64,000 bases of DNA from the NCBI GenBank assembly GCA_036491115.1, contig DASXCQ010000068.1, forward strand, positions 40,265-104,264, in the 5' to 3' direction. Positions 1-8,260 of the stretch are shown here, in pieces (position 1 is the stretch's first letter; every line of letters starts with the position of its first letter). Made by a program: the position numbers and the translations under genes. Below the pieces are notes generated by a model that was not told the origin of the DNA, did not search any database, and saw only the letters and a program-made list of their open reading frames with translations. The stretch is from DATEPR01 sp036491115. GTDB lineage: Bacteria > Actinomycetota > Actinomycetes > Mycobacteriales > Pseudonocardiaceae.

Positions 1-1455
1 GGCCCGCGCTTTGCCACGCGGTTGACCGCGCCACGGACCGTCCAGCCGACGGTCGCGACGTGGGAGCGGAACTACCGGTACGCCGTGATCGCCAGCGACC
101 TGCTGGCGGTCGGGTTCGCCCTGCTCATCGCGGCGACGCTGCTGGGCAGGCACGTGAACGTGGACGGGCCCTACCACCTGCTGGTCGCCTCGCTGGTCAC
201 GGCGACGGTGGTGTGCGGTTCGCTGCTGGGCACCCGGTCGTGGCGCGGCCCGGTGCTCGGCCAGGGTGCCGAGGAGTTCCGCAGGCTGGGCAGGGCGCTG
301 GTGGCCGCTGCCGTGGTGCTGGCGCTGGTCTCGCTCGCGGTCGGCGACGGCAACGGCCGGCCGTGGGTGTTCCTGGTAATCCCGACGATCGCCGTGCTGG
401 CCATGCCGCAGCGGTACCTGCTGCGCCGCTACCTGCACCGCGCCCGCCGCGACGGCCGCTGCCTGCTGCCGGTCCTGGCCGCCGGCAGCACCGAGACCGT
501 GCACGACCTGATCGCCCGCACCAAGCAGATGCGCCACCTCGGCTGGCGGGTCGAGGCGGTCTGCACGGTGGACGGCCGGGCGGGCGCCGGCACCAAGATC
601 GACGGCGTCCCAGTGATCGGGCAGCTCGCCGATCTCGCCCAGCACGTCCGGCACGGCGGCTACCGGATCGTCGGCATCACCGCCGATCAGTACTGGACCC
701 CTCGCCGCCTGCAGCAACTGGCCTGGGACCTGGAGGGCAGCGCGGCCGAGATGGTCGTGGCACCCGTGCTGATGGAGGTCGCGGGGCCCCGCGTGCACGT
801 CAGCGGTGTGCTCGGCATGCCGCTGCTGCGGGTCAGCGCCCCGGTGTTCACCGGCGTGCGCCGGGTGATCAAGGAGATCTTCGACCGTGTCGCGGCCACC
901 GTGCTGCTGATCGTGCTGCTGCCCGTCCTGCTGGCCTTCGCGGCCATGATCAAGCTGAACAGCCGCGGCCCGGTGTTCTACACGCAGCAGCGGATCGGCA
1001 AGGACGGCCGGCCCTTCACCATGGTCAAGTTCCGCACGATGGTGGTCGGCTCGGACGCCAGGCAGGTGCGGCTGAAGCTGACCAACGACGGCTCCGGCCC
1101 GCTGTTCAAGATGCGCACCGACCCGAGAGTGACCAAGGTCGGCACCTTCCTGCGCCGCTACTCGGCAGACGAGCTGCCCCAGTTGTGGAACGTGCTGAGC
1201 GGCACGATGTCGCTGGTCGGGCCGCGCCCGCCGCTGCCGGAGGAGACGATGACGTACGGGCCGGACGTGCGGCGGCGGCTGCTGGTCAAGCCGGGCATGA
1301 CCGGGTTGTGGCAGGTCAGCGGCCGCAGCGACCTGTCCTGGGAGGAGTCGGTCCGGCTGGACCTGCGCTACGTCGAGGACTGGTCGCTGGCGATGGACGC
1401 GCTGATCCTGTGGAAGACGATCCGGGCGGTGTTCACCGGCTACGGCGCCTACTGA
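1..1455 (+). CDS. Polyprenyl glycosylphosphotransferase (WcaJ/CpsE type), possibly 5'-partial
   Basis: This is a membrane sugar transferase that moves a sugar-1-phosphate from a nucleotide sugar onto undecaprenyl phosphate, the first step of exopolysaccharide repeat synthesis. The N-terminal half has several hydrophobic helices followed by a nucleotide-binding-like soluble part. The C-terminal ~190 residues hold the bacterial sugar transferase domain: one membrane segment, the KFRTM motif, the DELPQLWNVL and SLVGPRPPLP motifs and the KPGMTGLWQVSGRS block. The frame stays open to the left edge of the window. A TTG at 22 is the first usable start seen, but the true start may lie upstream. A close paralogue lies at 37898-39394. 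The 3' end overlaps the small convergent gene at 1449-1622. Confidence 0.9.
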   Translation, partial: GPRFATRLTAPRTVQPTVATWERNYRYAVIASDLLAVGFALLIAATLLGRHVNVDGPYHLLVASLVTATVVCGSLLGTRSWRGPVLGQGAEEFRRLGRALVAAAVVLALVSLAVGDGNGRPWVFLVIPTIAVLAMPQRYLLRRYLHRARRDGRCLLPVLAAGSTETVHDLIARTKQMRHLGWRVEAVCTVDGRAGAGTKIDGVPVIGQLADLAQHVRHGGYRIVGITADQYWTPRRLQQLAWDLEGSAAEMVVAPVLMEVAGPRVHVSGVLGMPLLRVSAPVFTGVRRVIKEIFDRVAATVLLIVLLPVLLAFAAMIKLNSRGPVFYTQQRIGKDGRPFTMVKFRTMVVGSDARQVRLKLTNDGSGPLFKMRTDPRVTKVGTFLRRYSADELPQLWNVLSGTMSLVGPRPPLPEETMTYGPDVRRRLLVKPGMTGLWQVSGRSDLSWEESVRLDLRYVEDWSLAMDALILWKTIRAVFTGYGAY

Positions 1456-1622
1456 GCCGGTTCGTCCTCGTCGTCCCCCGTCGGCTTCGGGGTCGGCGCG
1501 AGCCGGATGACCCCGCTCTCCAGGTCCAGTGGTCCCGGGTCGAACTTCTGCGCGTTGCCCGCGTCCTCGGGCGTGTCCTTGCGGTGCTGCGCGCCCGGGA
1601 AGAGCTCACCGAGCTGTCCCAT
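1449..1622 (-). CDS. Small acidic protein of 57 residues, DUF6191-like
   Basis: A short open frame runs from an ATG at 1622 to a TAG at 1449. It encodes a protein beginning MGQLGELFPGAQHRKDTPED and ending in an acidic tail. A purine-rich stretch (AGGGTGGGG) precedes the ATG. The layout of a GELFPG start, a charged centre and a DPGPLDLESGVIRL block resembles small actinobacterial proteins annotated as DUF6191, which have no established function. This family match is from memory and is uncertain. The gene is convergent with the sugar transferase and overlaps its last 7 bases. Confidence 0.55.
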   Translation of the reverse strand: MGQLGELFPGAQHRKDTPEDAGNAQKFDPGPLDLESGVIRLAPTPKPTGDDEDEPAQ

Positions 1623-1650
1623 GCCCCCACCCTAGTCGTCCGACCCGCGA

Positions 1651-2874
1651 TCACGCCTCCATCTGGGCCAGCGCCATGTCCCGCGCGGTGTCCAGGCCGG
1701 CGGCCAGCCCGCCCAGCACCACGTTCTCCCGGCCGACCGCGGAGGCGCGGACCGGCGGCGGCTCGAACGGCAGCAGCTCGCGCAGCCTGCGGTGGATCGG
1801 CTCCAGCAGCACGTCGACGTTGCTGCCCACGCCACCGCCCAGCACGATCAGCCCTGGGTCGAGGACGGCGATCACCGACGTGAGTGCCCGCGCCAGGTGG
1901 TCCACCTCGATGCCGATCACCCGCAGCGCCACGTCGTCCCCGGCCCGTGCCGCGTCGAAGACCTGTTCCGCCGACTCGACCGCCATGCCCAACCGCACCG
2001 CCGAGGCGACGACGCCGTCACCGGACGCGACGGTCTCCAGGATCCCGTGCTGGCGGGTGCTGGGCGCGTCCCGCACCCGGGCCGCGTCCTCGTCGCCGAC
2101 CGGCAGGAACGAGATCTCCCCCGCCCTGCCGTGCGGGCCCCGGTACAGCCTGCCGTCGACCATGATCCCCATGCCGACACCGGTGCCGACGGACACGAAC
2201 ACGAAGTCCCGTACCGACGCGCCCAGCCCGTACGCCTGCTCGGCCAGCGTCGCCAGATTGACGTCGTTGTCGATGGAGAACTTCTCTCCCAGCCGGGTGC
2301 GCAGCGACTCGACCGCCCACGGGCCGTCCCAGCCGGGCAGGTTCGGCGCGGTGGTGATCGTGTCGGTCTCCGGTTCGTAGACGCCGGGGATGCCCAGGAC
2401 GGTGTGGGTCACGTCGGCGAACGCCAGTCCGGCCTTGGCCGGCACCGACTCGGCCAGTTCGCCGATCTGCCGCAGCAGTGCGGCCGCCGTGCGCGCCCGG
2501 ACCCGTTCCTCATGCCGCACCGCGATCCGGCCGGCGAGATCGGCGACCGCCGCCCGCAGCCACGAGCCGCCGATGTCGATGGCCAGCGCCCAGCCTGCCT
2601 CGGGCCGGATCTCGTAGAGCCGGGGCGCCCGGCCGACCTGGCCGACGCGGTGCCCGACATGCCGAATGAGTCCGGCCCGTTCCAGGCTGCCCAGTGCCAG
2701 GCCGATGGTCGGCTTGGACAGTCCGGTCGCCGCGACCAGTTGGGACGCGGACACCGGGCCGAGCCGCCGCACCTGCTCGTAGACGGCCCGCTCGTTCATG
2801 ATGCGGACCACGGCGGTGGTGTTGGCCACGGTGGAACCGTTCGTGACCCCACCGTCCGGCGACGTTCTGACCAC
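1651..2874 (-). CDS. ROK-family transcriptional repressor
   Basis: This 407-residue protein has an N-terminal winged helix-turn-helix (about residues 25-85, with GPVSASQLVAATGLSKPTI as the recognition region). It is followed by an actin-like ROK sugar-kinase fold: DIGGSWLRAAV phosphate motif near 98, the GVGMGIMVDG and GRAGEISFLP segments, and a C-terminal LGGGVG motif. The full cysteine zinc motif of many ROK kinases is not obvious, which fits a regulator rather than a kinase. The start is GTG at 2874, five bases after a strong GGAGGAG site. That site lies inside a perfect 12-bp stem (2879-2940). ROK repressors sense sugars; proximity to xylAB suggests a pentose or related ligand, but this is inference. 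Confidence 0.87.
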   Translation of the reverse strand: MVRTSPDGGVTNGSTVANTTAVVRIMNERAVYEQVRRLGPVSASQLVAATGLSKPTIGLALGSLERAGLIRHVGHRVGQVGRAPRLYEIRPEAGWALAIDIGGSWLRAAVADLAGRIAVRHEERVRARTAAALLRQIGELAESVPAKAGLAFADVTHTVLGIPGVYEPETDTITTAPNLPGWDGPWAVESLRTRLGEKFSIDNDVNLATLAEQAYGLGASVRDFVFVSVGTGVGMGIMVDGRLYRGPHGRAGEISFLPVGDEDAARVRDAPSTRQHGILETVASGDGVVASAVRLGMAVESAEQVFDAARAGDDVALRVIGIEVDHLARALTSVIAVLDPGLIVLGGGVGSNVDVLLEPIHRRLRELLPFEPPPVRASAVGRENVVLGGLAAGLDTARDMALAQMEA

Positions 2875-2878
2875 GGCT

Positions 2879-2940
2879 GCTCCTCCCGGCCGGCCGGTGG
2901 CGTCCGGCCACCGTTGATTATCGCGCCAGCCGGGAGGAGC
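2879..2940. promoter_or_regulatory. Long stem pairing the repressor's ribosome-binding site; terminator of the upstream gene
   Basis: The arms GCTCCTCCCGGC (2879-2890) and GCCGGGAGGAGC (2929-2940) are perfect 12-bp complements. A smaller inner hairpin (CGGTGG/CCACCG) lies in the loop. On the minus strand the structure lies immediately after the stop of the TIGR03118-type gene. Its last arm contains the GGAGGAG ribosome-binding site of the ROK repressor, so it could act as terminator, as a translational lock, or both. Confidence 0.6.
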
Positions 2941-2946
2941 CTGCGC

Positions 2947-4092
2947 CTACGGGCGCAGCAGACCGATCAGACCGTTCTGTTCATCGTTGATTCCGGCGCT
3001 GAAGAACACCGCGTCGGTGCCACCGGTCGTCGCGGTACCGGGCAGCAGTGCCCACAGTCGCTCGATGGACAGCGTCCTGCCGTGTGAGTCACGCAGCTGG
3101 CCGACGATCCTGGCGTCGCCGTTGCCCTTGCCCTTGTTGTCCGGCCGGCCCAGCGAGATCACGTTGATCCGGCCGTTGCCGAAGTTGCCCACCAGCAGCG
3201 AACCGGCCAAGGTGCCCCAACTCGCCGGCGCGATGGCCATGCCCCATGGCCCGTCCAGCGACTGGTGGCTCGCCACGCGGGCGACCAGGCGGCCGTCCAC
3301 AGTGAACTCGTCGACGATGCCCAGCCCGACGCCGTCCTGGCTGCGACCGGTCTTCGGGTCGACCTTGGCGTAGGCCACGAAAATGTTGCCGTTCAAGGCT
3401 TGCACGCCGAACGGTGCGTACCCCCGCGGTTCGTGCCGGTCCCGGAACGCCCAGGACGGGGTGTTCACCTGTGCGAAGTTCGAGTCGAACACGTCGATCC
3501 GGTTCTGCCCGAAGTTCGCCGCGTACAACTGGTCACCCGTGCTGGCCGTGGCCAGGGCGAGTCCGGTGTACACCGCGCCGGGCACCGTGGCCCGCGTCTC
3601 GGTCGGGCCGGGGCCGGGGTCCAGACCGGGTGCCCACGCCTCGATGTGACCGGTCAGGGTGGAGAAGATGAACCTCGCCGGAGCGCTCGCCCCGTTGAGG
3701 GTGTTGACGAAGCCCGTGCCGCCGTTGGCGACCTGGCCGGTGGGCAGTTCGGGCGTGTCCGGGAAGGTGGGCCGGACGGCCGGCACCTTGGTCGCCGTCG
3801 CGCCGCCCGGGGCCACCGTGTAGAGCGTCGCCACGTCCGTGGCGTTGTTGGCCGACCACAGCGGTGAGGTCGGCAGGAGCGCGAGGCCCCACGGGTTGGC
3901 CACGTCCGGATCGGTGAGCGGAGCCAGGCCCGGCACATCGGACACCAGGTTCACCTGCTGGACGGCGAGTTTCCGGTCGTCGTGGCGATCACCGTGATGG
4001 GAGGGGCCGGGCGATGCCACCGCCGGTACCCCGAGAGCCAGCATGCCCGCGGCCGCGGCGACCACGGCGAGCGGGCGTCTGAGTAAGGACAT
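2947..4092 (-). CDS. Secreted TIGR03118-family protein
   Basis: The protein (381 residues from the ATG at 4092) starts with a signal peptide: MSLLRRPLAVV, a hydrophobic core and an AVASPG cleavage region. The mature part resembles the TIGR03118 family: QVNLVSDVPGLAPLTDPDVANPWGLA-type opening, repeated GNFGNGRINV and AANFGQNRIDVFD blade-like motifs, and a GIND-containing C terminus. Such proteins look like beta-propellers and have no established function. I chose 4092 because AGGAAG precedes it at good spacing and it begins the signal peptide; an in-frame ATG at 4155 would put 21 non-signal residues in front. It lies downstream of the second ROK gene in the same direction. Confidence 0.82.
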   Translation of the reverse strand: MSLLRRPLAVVAAAAGMLALGVPAVASPGPSHHGDRHDDRKLAVQQVNLVSDVPGLAPLTDPDVANPWGLALLPTSPLWSANNATDVATLYTVAPGGATATKVPAVRPTFPDTPELPTGQVANGGTGFVNTLNGASAPARFIFSTLTGHIEAWAPGLDPGPGPTETRATVPGAVYTGLALATASTGDQLYAANFGQNRIDVFDSNFAQVNTPSWAFRDRHEPRGYAPFGVQALNGNIFVAYAKVDPKTGRSQDGVGLGIVDEFTVDGRLVARVASHQSLDGPWGMAIAPASWGTLAGSLLVGNFGNGRINVISLGRPDNKGKGNGDARIVGQLRDSHGRTLSIERLWALLPGTATTGGTDAVFFSAGINDEQNGLIGLLRP

Positions 4093-4119
4093 GGATCTTC
4101 CTGCCTGTCGACAATGGAA

Positions 4120-4136
4120 CACCCGGTATACGGGTG
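4120..4136. promoter_or_regulatory. Inverted repeat over the probable -10 of the TIGR03118-type gene
   Basis: CACCCG-GTATA-CGGGTG is a perfect 6-bp inverted repeat with a 5-base centre. On the minus strand the centre reads TATACC, a plausible -10 box about 30 bases upstream of the ATG at 4092. A regulator bound here would block the promoter. Confidence 0.4.
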
Positions 4137-4168
4137 CCGATGCGACAGAGTTCACAGGGATTTGTTAT

Positions 4169-4192
4169 GTGATATGTGTCACGTGTGATATC
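4169..4192. repeat. GTGATAT direct repeat around a TCACGTGTGA dyad
   Basis: GTGATAT occurs at 4169-4175 and 4185-4191, exactly 16 bases apart, flanking TCAC-GT-GTGA. The segment is AT-rich for this genome. It lies between the stop of the second ROK gene and the TIGR03118-type gene, so a regulator site is plausible. Confidence 0.35.
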
Positions 4193-4195
4193 CAA

Positions 4196-5398
4196 CTAAC
4201 CGGCGGCGCGATGGTAGCGGTCCGGGTCATCGATGATCGCCCGCACGGCCGCGGCTGCCGCCCCCCGAACGGCGGCCGCCCCGCCCAGCGTGGAGCTGCC
4301 GATCCGCACCGGCGACCAGGACGCGCTGATCACGCGGCTGTCCAGCTCGGCCGCCATCGGCTCCCGCAGCCACGGCGCCAGCGCGGCGTAAGTTCCGCCC
4401 AGCACCACGCACGGCACGTCCACGACATTGATCACCGACGCCAGCGCGATGCCCAGCCAGCGGCCGGCCGCGCGGACCGCGCCCAGCGCCGCGGGGTCGG
4501 CCTGGTGCAGCCTGCCGACCAGCGTGTCCAGCACCTCAGCGGGCGGGCCGGCCTGCCCCACACCGGCCTGCCCGATGATCTGGTCCAGTCCGGCCAGCCG
4601 TTCCAGGCAGCCGCGTGCCCCGCACGTGCACTCCGGCCCGGCGGGATCCACGGTCAGGTGGCCGATCTCGCCGCTGAACCCGCCGACGCCGGGGAACGGC
4701 CTGGCGTCCACCATCAGTCCGGCGCCGATGCCGATCTCACCGGTGACCATGATGAAGTCGCGCGGCCCGTCGGGCGCGTGGCCCAGTTCCGCCTCGGCGG
4801 CCAGGTTCGCCTCGTTGCCGACCAGCACGGGCAGGTGCGGCGCGTCGATCCGGCCCCGGACGCCCGCCACGATGTCCAGGTCGCGCCAGCCGAGGTTGGG
4901 CGCGATCCGCAGCAGCCCGGTGCCCGACTCGACCAGGCCCGGCACGGCGATCCCGATCCCGCCCACGGGCACACCCAGCCCGTCGGCGGCGCGCAGCGCG
5001 GTGTTGATCGCGCGGACCGCGGCGCCGAGCACCCTGGCCGGTGGCCGGGCCCGGTTGTCCCCCGCCCGCACGGTGTGTTCGCGCACCTGACCTGCCAGGT
5101 CGACCAGGCAGGTGGCCAGGTAGTCGACGCCGATCTCGACGCCCAGGCCGTGCGGCCCGGTCGGCGACGCGGCCAGTCCGGTACTGCGCCTGCCCCTGCC
5201 CTGCCGGACCTGGAGACCTGTCTCGGCCACCAGGTCGGCCGCGATCAGCCGGTCCACCAGGCTGGACACGGTCGCCTTGGCCAGGCCGGTGCCGGCCGCG
5301 ATGGCGGCACGGGACACGCCGGGCGAGTCCAGCACGGTACGCAGCACCAGCGCCGCGTTGTGGCGACGCAGGGTGTGTTGCCCGGCAGGCTCCGTCAT
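4196..5398 (-). CDS. ROK-family repressor, probable xylose repressor (XylR-like)
   Basis: From the ATG at 5398 this is a 400-residue protein with an N-terminal helix-turn-helix (about residues 8-70: SRAAIAAGTGLAKATVSSLVDRL). A ROK domain follows. It contains GVEIGVDYLATCLVDL, GNEANLAAEAE, the EIGIGAGLMVD segment, a GEIGH motif and the zinc-binding CTCGARGCLE signature of ROK proteins. It is divergent from xylA with an inverted-repeat operator candidate between the two genes (5409-5484), the classic layout of xylR-xylAB. A second ATG at 5407 (three residues longer) is possible. Xylose as ligand is inferred from context. Confidence 0.9.
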   Translation of the reverse strand: MTEPAGQHTLRRHNAALVLRTVLDSPGVSRAAIAAGTGLAKATVSSLVDRLIAADLVAETGLQVRQGRGRRSTGLAASPTGPHGLGVEIGVDYLATCLVDLAGQVREHTVRAGDNRARPPARVLGAAVRAINTALRAADGLGVPVGGIGIAVPGLVESGTGLLRIAPNLGWRDLDIVAGVRGRIDAPHLPVLVGNEANLAAEAELGHAPDGPRDFIMVTGEIGIGAGLMVDARPFPGVGGFSGEIGHLTVDPAGPECTCGARGCLERLAGLDQIIGQAGVGQAGPPAEVLDTLVGRLHQADPAALGAVRAAGRWLGIALASVINVVDVPCVVLGGTYAALAPWLREPMAAELDSRVISASWSPVRIGSSTLGGAAAVRGAAAAAVRAIIDDPDRYHRAAG

Positions 5399-5408
5399 CC
5401 CGCGCATT

Positions 5409-5484
5409 CTAATAGTTCGACGGCTGTACGAAATCCTTGACCGGGTCGGTGGCCGGCATATATGTTCGGCCATTGAACTATTAG
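5409..5484. promoter_or_regulatory. Paired operator half-sites CTAATAGTTC ... GAACTATTAG
   Basis: CTAATAGTTC (5409-5418) and GAACTATTAG (5475-5484) are perfect reverse complements 66 bases apart. The left arm lies just upstream of the repressor's start. The right arm falls near the expected transcription start of xylA, just before its ribosome-binding site GGGAGG. AT-rich sites of this kind stand out in this GC-rich DNA and fit ROK operators controlling both divergent genes. Confidence 0.6.
5437..5466 (+). promoter_or_regulatory. xylA promoter
   Basis: A -35-like TTGACC (5437-5442) is followed by a -10-like TATATG (5459-5464, spacer 16) or TATGTT (5461-5466, spacer 18). The start would fall at the right operator arm. 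Confidence 0.5.
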
Positions 5485-5503
5485 CTCAGCGGGAGGCGAT
5501 CAC

Positions 5504-6673
5504 ATGGCCGGCGCACCGACCCGGGAGGACCACTTCAGCTTCGGGCTGTGGACGGTCGGCTGGCGGGCCGTCGACCCGTTCGGCGACGCCACCCGTCCCC
5601 CGCTGGACCCGGTGGAGAGCGTGCACCGGCTGGCCGAACTCGGCGCGTGGGGCGTCACGTTCCACGACGACGACCTGATCCCGTTCGGCAGCGACGACGC
5701 CGCCCGCGAGCACCACATCACCCGGTTCCGCGCCGCGCTCGCCGAGACCGGCCTGGTGGTCCCGATGATGACCACGAACCTGTTCACCCACCCCGTGTTC
5801 CGGGACGGCGCGTTCACCAGCAACGACCGGGCCGTCCGCCGGTTCGCGCTGCGCAAGGTGCTGCGCAACATCGACCTCGCCGCGTCCATGGGCGCCACCA
5901 CCTACGTCATGTGGGGCGGCCGGGAAGGCTCGGAGAGCGACGCGGCCAAGGATGTCCGGGCCGCGCTGGACCGCTACCGCGAAGCCGTGGACACCCTCGC
6001 CCAGTACGTCGTCGACTCCGGTTACGACCTGCGGTTCGCGTTGGAGCCCAAGCCGAACGAACCCAGGGGCGACATCCTGCTGCCCACCGTCGGCCACGCC
6101 CTGGCGTTCATCTCCACGCTGGAGCACCACGAGATGGTCGGCGTGAACCCGGAGGTCGGCCACGAGCAGATGGCCGGGCTGAACTTCGTGCACGGCATCA
6201 GCCAGGCGCTGTGGCAGGGCAAGCTGTTCCACATCGACCTCAACGGCCAGCGCGGCATCAAGTTCGACCAGGACCTGGTCTTCGGCCACGGCGACCTGCT
6301 CAACGCCTTCTTCCTGGTGGACCTGCTGGAGAACGGCGGCTACGACGGGCCGAGGCACTTCGACTACAAACCCTCCCGCACCGAGGACATCACCGGCGTG
6401 TGGGCCAGTGCCGCCGCCAACATGCGCACCTACCTGCTGCTGCGCGAACGCGCCGCGGCCTTCCGCGCCGACCCGAGGGTCACCGAGGCGCTGCACGCCG
6501 CGCGGGTCGACGAACTGGCCGTACCGACACTGGGCGCGGGCGAGACCACGGCGGACCTGCTCGCCGACCGGTCCGCCTACGAGGACTTCGACCCGGACAA
6601 GGCGGCCGAACGCGGCTACGGCTTCGTGGCGCTCAACCAGTTGGCGGTCGAGCACCTGCTGGGCGCGTCGTGA
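5504..6673 (+). CDS. xylA: Xylose isomerase
   Basis: The 389-residue protein converts D-xylose to D-xylulose in the cytoplasm. All the classic active-site and metal ligands of actinobacterial class I enzymes are at the standard positions: His54, Asp57, Glu181, Lys183, Glu217, His220, Asp245, Asp255, Asp257 and Asp287. The conserved stretches VTFHDDDLIPFG, EPKPNEPRGD and HIDLNGQRGIKFDQD are intact and the length is normal. GGGAGG lies seven bases before the ATG. The xylB start overlaps the stop, so the two are translated as an operon, probably repressed by the divergent ROK protein in the absence of xylose. Confidence 0.98.
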   Translation: MAGAPTREDHFSFGLWTVGWRAVDPFGDATRPPLDPVESVHRLAELGAWGVTFHDDDLIPFGSDDAAREHHITRFRAALAETGLVVPMMTTNLFTHPVFRDGAFTSNDRAVRRFALRKVLRNIDLAASMGATTYVMWGGREGSESDAAKDVRAALDRYREAVDTLAQYVVDSGYDLRFALEPKPNEPRGDILLPTVGHALAFISTLEHHEMVGVNPEVGHEQMAGLNFVHGISQALWQGKLFHIDLNGQRGIKFDQDLVFGHGDLLNAFFLVDLLENGGYDGPRHFDYKPSRTEDITGVWASAAANMRTYLLLRERAAAFRADPRVTEALHAARVDELAVPTLGAGETTADLLADRSAYEDFDPDKAAERGYGFVALNQLAVEHLLGAS

Positions 6674-8064
6674 CGCTGGTCGCCGGGATCGACTCGTCCA
6701 CCCAGTCCTGCAAGATGGTGGTGCGGGACGCGGCGACCGGCCGGCTGGTGCGAACCGGCACCGCCCCGCACCCGGACGGCACCGAGGTGCCCCCGGACGA
6801 GTGGTGGCGGGCCCTGACCGTCGCGGTGGAGCAGGCCGGCGGGCTGGCCGACGTGGCCGCGGTGGCGGTCGGCGGGCAGCAGCACGGCATGGTGTGCCTG
6901 GACGAGGCCGGTCAGGTGGTCCGGCCCGCGCTGCTGTGGAACGACCTGCGGTCGGCCGGCGCGGCCGCCGATCTGGTGGCCGAGCGGGGTGCCGGGTTCT
7001 GGGCGGACACCGTGGGCAGCGTGCCGCTGGCGTCGTTCACCGTGACCAAGCTGCGCTGGCTGGCCACCCACGAACCGGATTCAGCGGCGCGCACGGCCGC
7101 GGTGGCGCTCCCCCACGACTGGCTGACCTGGCGACTGGCCGGCACCGGCGACATCACCACGCTCACCACCGACCGCAGCGACGCCAGCGGCACCGGCTAC
7201 TGGTCACCGGCCACCGGCGAGTACCGGCCCGACCTGCTGCGCTCGGCCCTCGGTCACGACGCCGTCGTGCCTCGGGTCCTGGGCCCCTCGCAGGCGGCCG
7301 GCCGAACCACGTTCACACTCGGACCCGGCGCCGGTGACAACGCGGCCGCCGCGCTGGGTGTCGAGGCAGGCGTCGGCGACGTCGTGGTGTCCATCGGCAC
7401 GTCCGGCACGGTGTACGCGGTAGCCGGCAAGCCGACGGCCGACCCGACCGGCATCATCGCCGGCTTCGCCGATGCCGCCGGGGCCTACCTGCCGCTGGTG
7501 TGCACGCTCAACGCGGCCCGAGTGCTGACCGCGGCGGCCGGACTGATCGGGGTCGACCTCGACGAGTTGAACCGGCTGGCCCTGTCGGCGCCCGCCGGTG
7601 CCGGCGGGGTGGTCATGGTGCCGTACCTGGAGGGTGAGCGGACGCCGTCCAAACCGACCGCGACGGCGGCCGTGCACGGCCTGACGCTGGGCAGCGCCAC
7701 TCGGGAGAACCTGGCCAGGGCGGCGGTCGAGGGCATGCTGTGCGGGCTGGCCGACGGACTGGACGCGCTGGTCGCGGCCGGCGTGCCGGTGGAGCGGATC
7801 CTGCTGGTCGGCGGGGGTGCGCGGGCGTCGGCGGTACGGCGGATCGCGCCCGAGGTGCTCGGCCGGCCGGTGGTGGTGCCGCCGCCGCCGGGCGAGTACG
7901 TGGCCGACGGCGCGGCCCGGCAGGCGGCCTGGGTGCTGTCCGAGGCACCGCAGCCACCACAGTGGACGATCGGCGAGCCGGAAACGTTCGACGCCGCACC
8001 GCAACCGGCCGTTCGAGCCAGGTACGCCGAGGCGCGGGACCACGTGCTGGACCGTCAGTCCTGA
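6670..8064 (+). CDS. xylB: Xylulokinase
   Basis: The 464-residue FGGY-family kinase phosphorylates D-xylulose to xylulose 5-phosphate, feeding the pentose phosphate pathway. It has the N-terminal phosphate motif GIDSSTQSCK, the substrate-loop motifs GGQQHGM and LLWNDLRS, and the catalytic Asp in GAGDNAAAALG. The C-terminal ATP-binding GGGARASAVRRIAPEVLG is also present. The GTG start at 6670 overlaps the xylA stop as GTGA; an upstream extension would run into xylA. The 3' end overlaps the convergent DUF397 gene by 10 bases. Confidence 0.96.
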   Translation: MTLVAGIDSSTQSCKMVVRDAATGRLVRTGTAPHPDGTEVPPDEWWRALTVAVEQAGGLADVAAVAVGGQQHGMVCLDEAGQVVRPALLWNDLRSAGAAADLVAERGAGFWADTVGSVPLASFTVTKLRWLATHEPDSAARTAAVALPHDWLTWRLAGTGDITTLTTDRSDASGTGYWSPATGEYRPDLLRSALGHDAVVPRVLGPSQAAGRTTFTLGPGAGDNAAAALGVEAGVGDVVVSIGTSGTVYAVAGKPTADPTGIIAGFADAAGAYLPLVCTLNAARVLTAAAGLIGVDLDELNRLALSAPAGAGGVVMVPYLEGERTPSKPTATAAVHGLTLGSATRENLARAAVEGMLCGLADGLDALVAAGVPVERILLVGGGARASAVRRIAPEVLGRPVVVPPPPGEYVADGAARQAAWVLSEAPQPPQWTIGEPETFDAAPQPAVRARYAEARDHVLDRQS

Positions 8065-8249
8065 CCTGGACGGCTCCCGTCAGCCAGGAGACCGCTTGCC
8101 ACGAAGTCGGCCCAGCGGCCCGGGGCGAAGGCCAACACGGGACCGCCCGGATTCTTGGAATCCCGCAGCCCGACTAATGTCGGCCCGACGGCGACCTCGA
8201 CACATTGGTTGTTCGGGTTGCTGTAGCTGGACTTCCGCCAGACGCTCAT
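8055..8249 (-). CDS. DUF397 protein, partner of the adjacent HTH regulator
   Basis: A 64-residue protein with the DUF397 signature: W-RKSSYS near the start, a CVEVA motif, VGLRDSKNP and a C-terminal WADFVASG. DUF397 proteins occur by the dozen in streptomycetes and Pseudonocardiales, almost always beside an XRE-type regulator with a DUF5753 domain. The pairs have been likened to toxin-antitoxin or BldB/WhiJ-like developmental systems. The ATG at 8249 is chosen because the family starts just before W-RKSS. It lies 11 bases after the regulator's stop, so the two are probably cotranscribed. Confidence 0.88.
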   Translation of the reverse strand: MSVWRKSSYSNPNNQCVEVAVGPTLVGLRDSKNPGGPVLAFAPGRWADFVASGLLADGSRPGQD

Positions 8250-8260
8250 CGCCACGCCCT

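Noticed and set aside
60..1883. A 607-codon plus-strand frame over the first sugar transferase
   Set aside because: A frame-shifted shadow of the transferase and of the minus-strand ROK gene, low-complexity protein.
4093..4155. Longer start for the TIGR03118-type protein
   Set aside because: It adds 21 residues ahead of a good signal peptide; AGGAAG supports the ATG at 4092.
5548..6669. Upstream extension of xylB through xylA
   Set aside because: It is the alternate frame of xylA; the GTG at 6670 overlapping the xylA stop is the real start.
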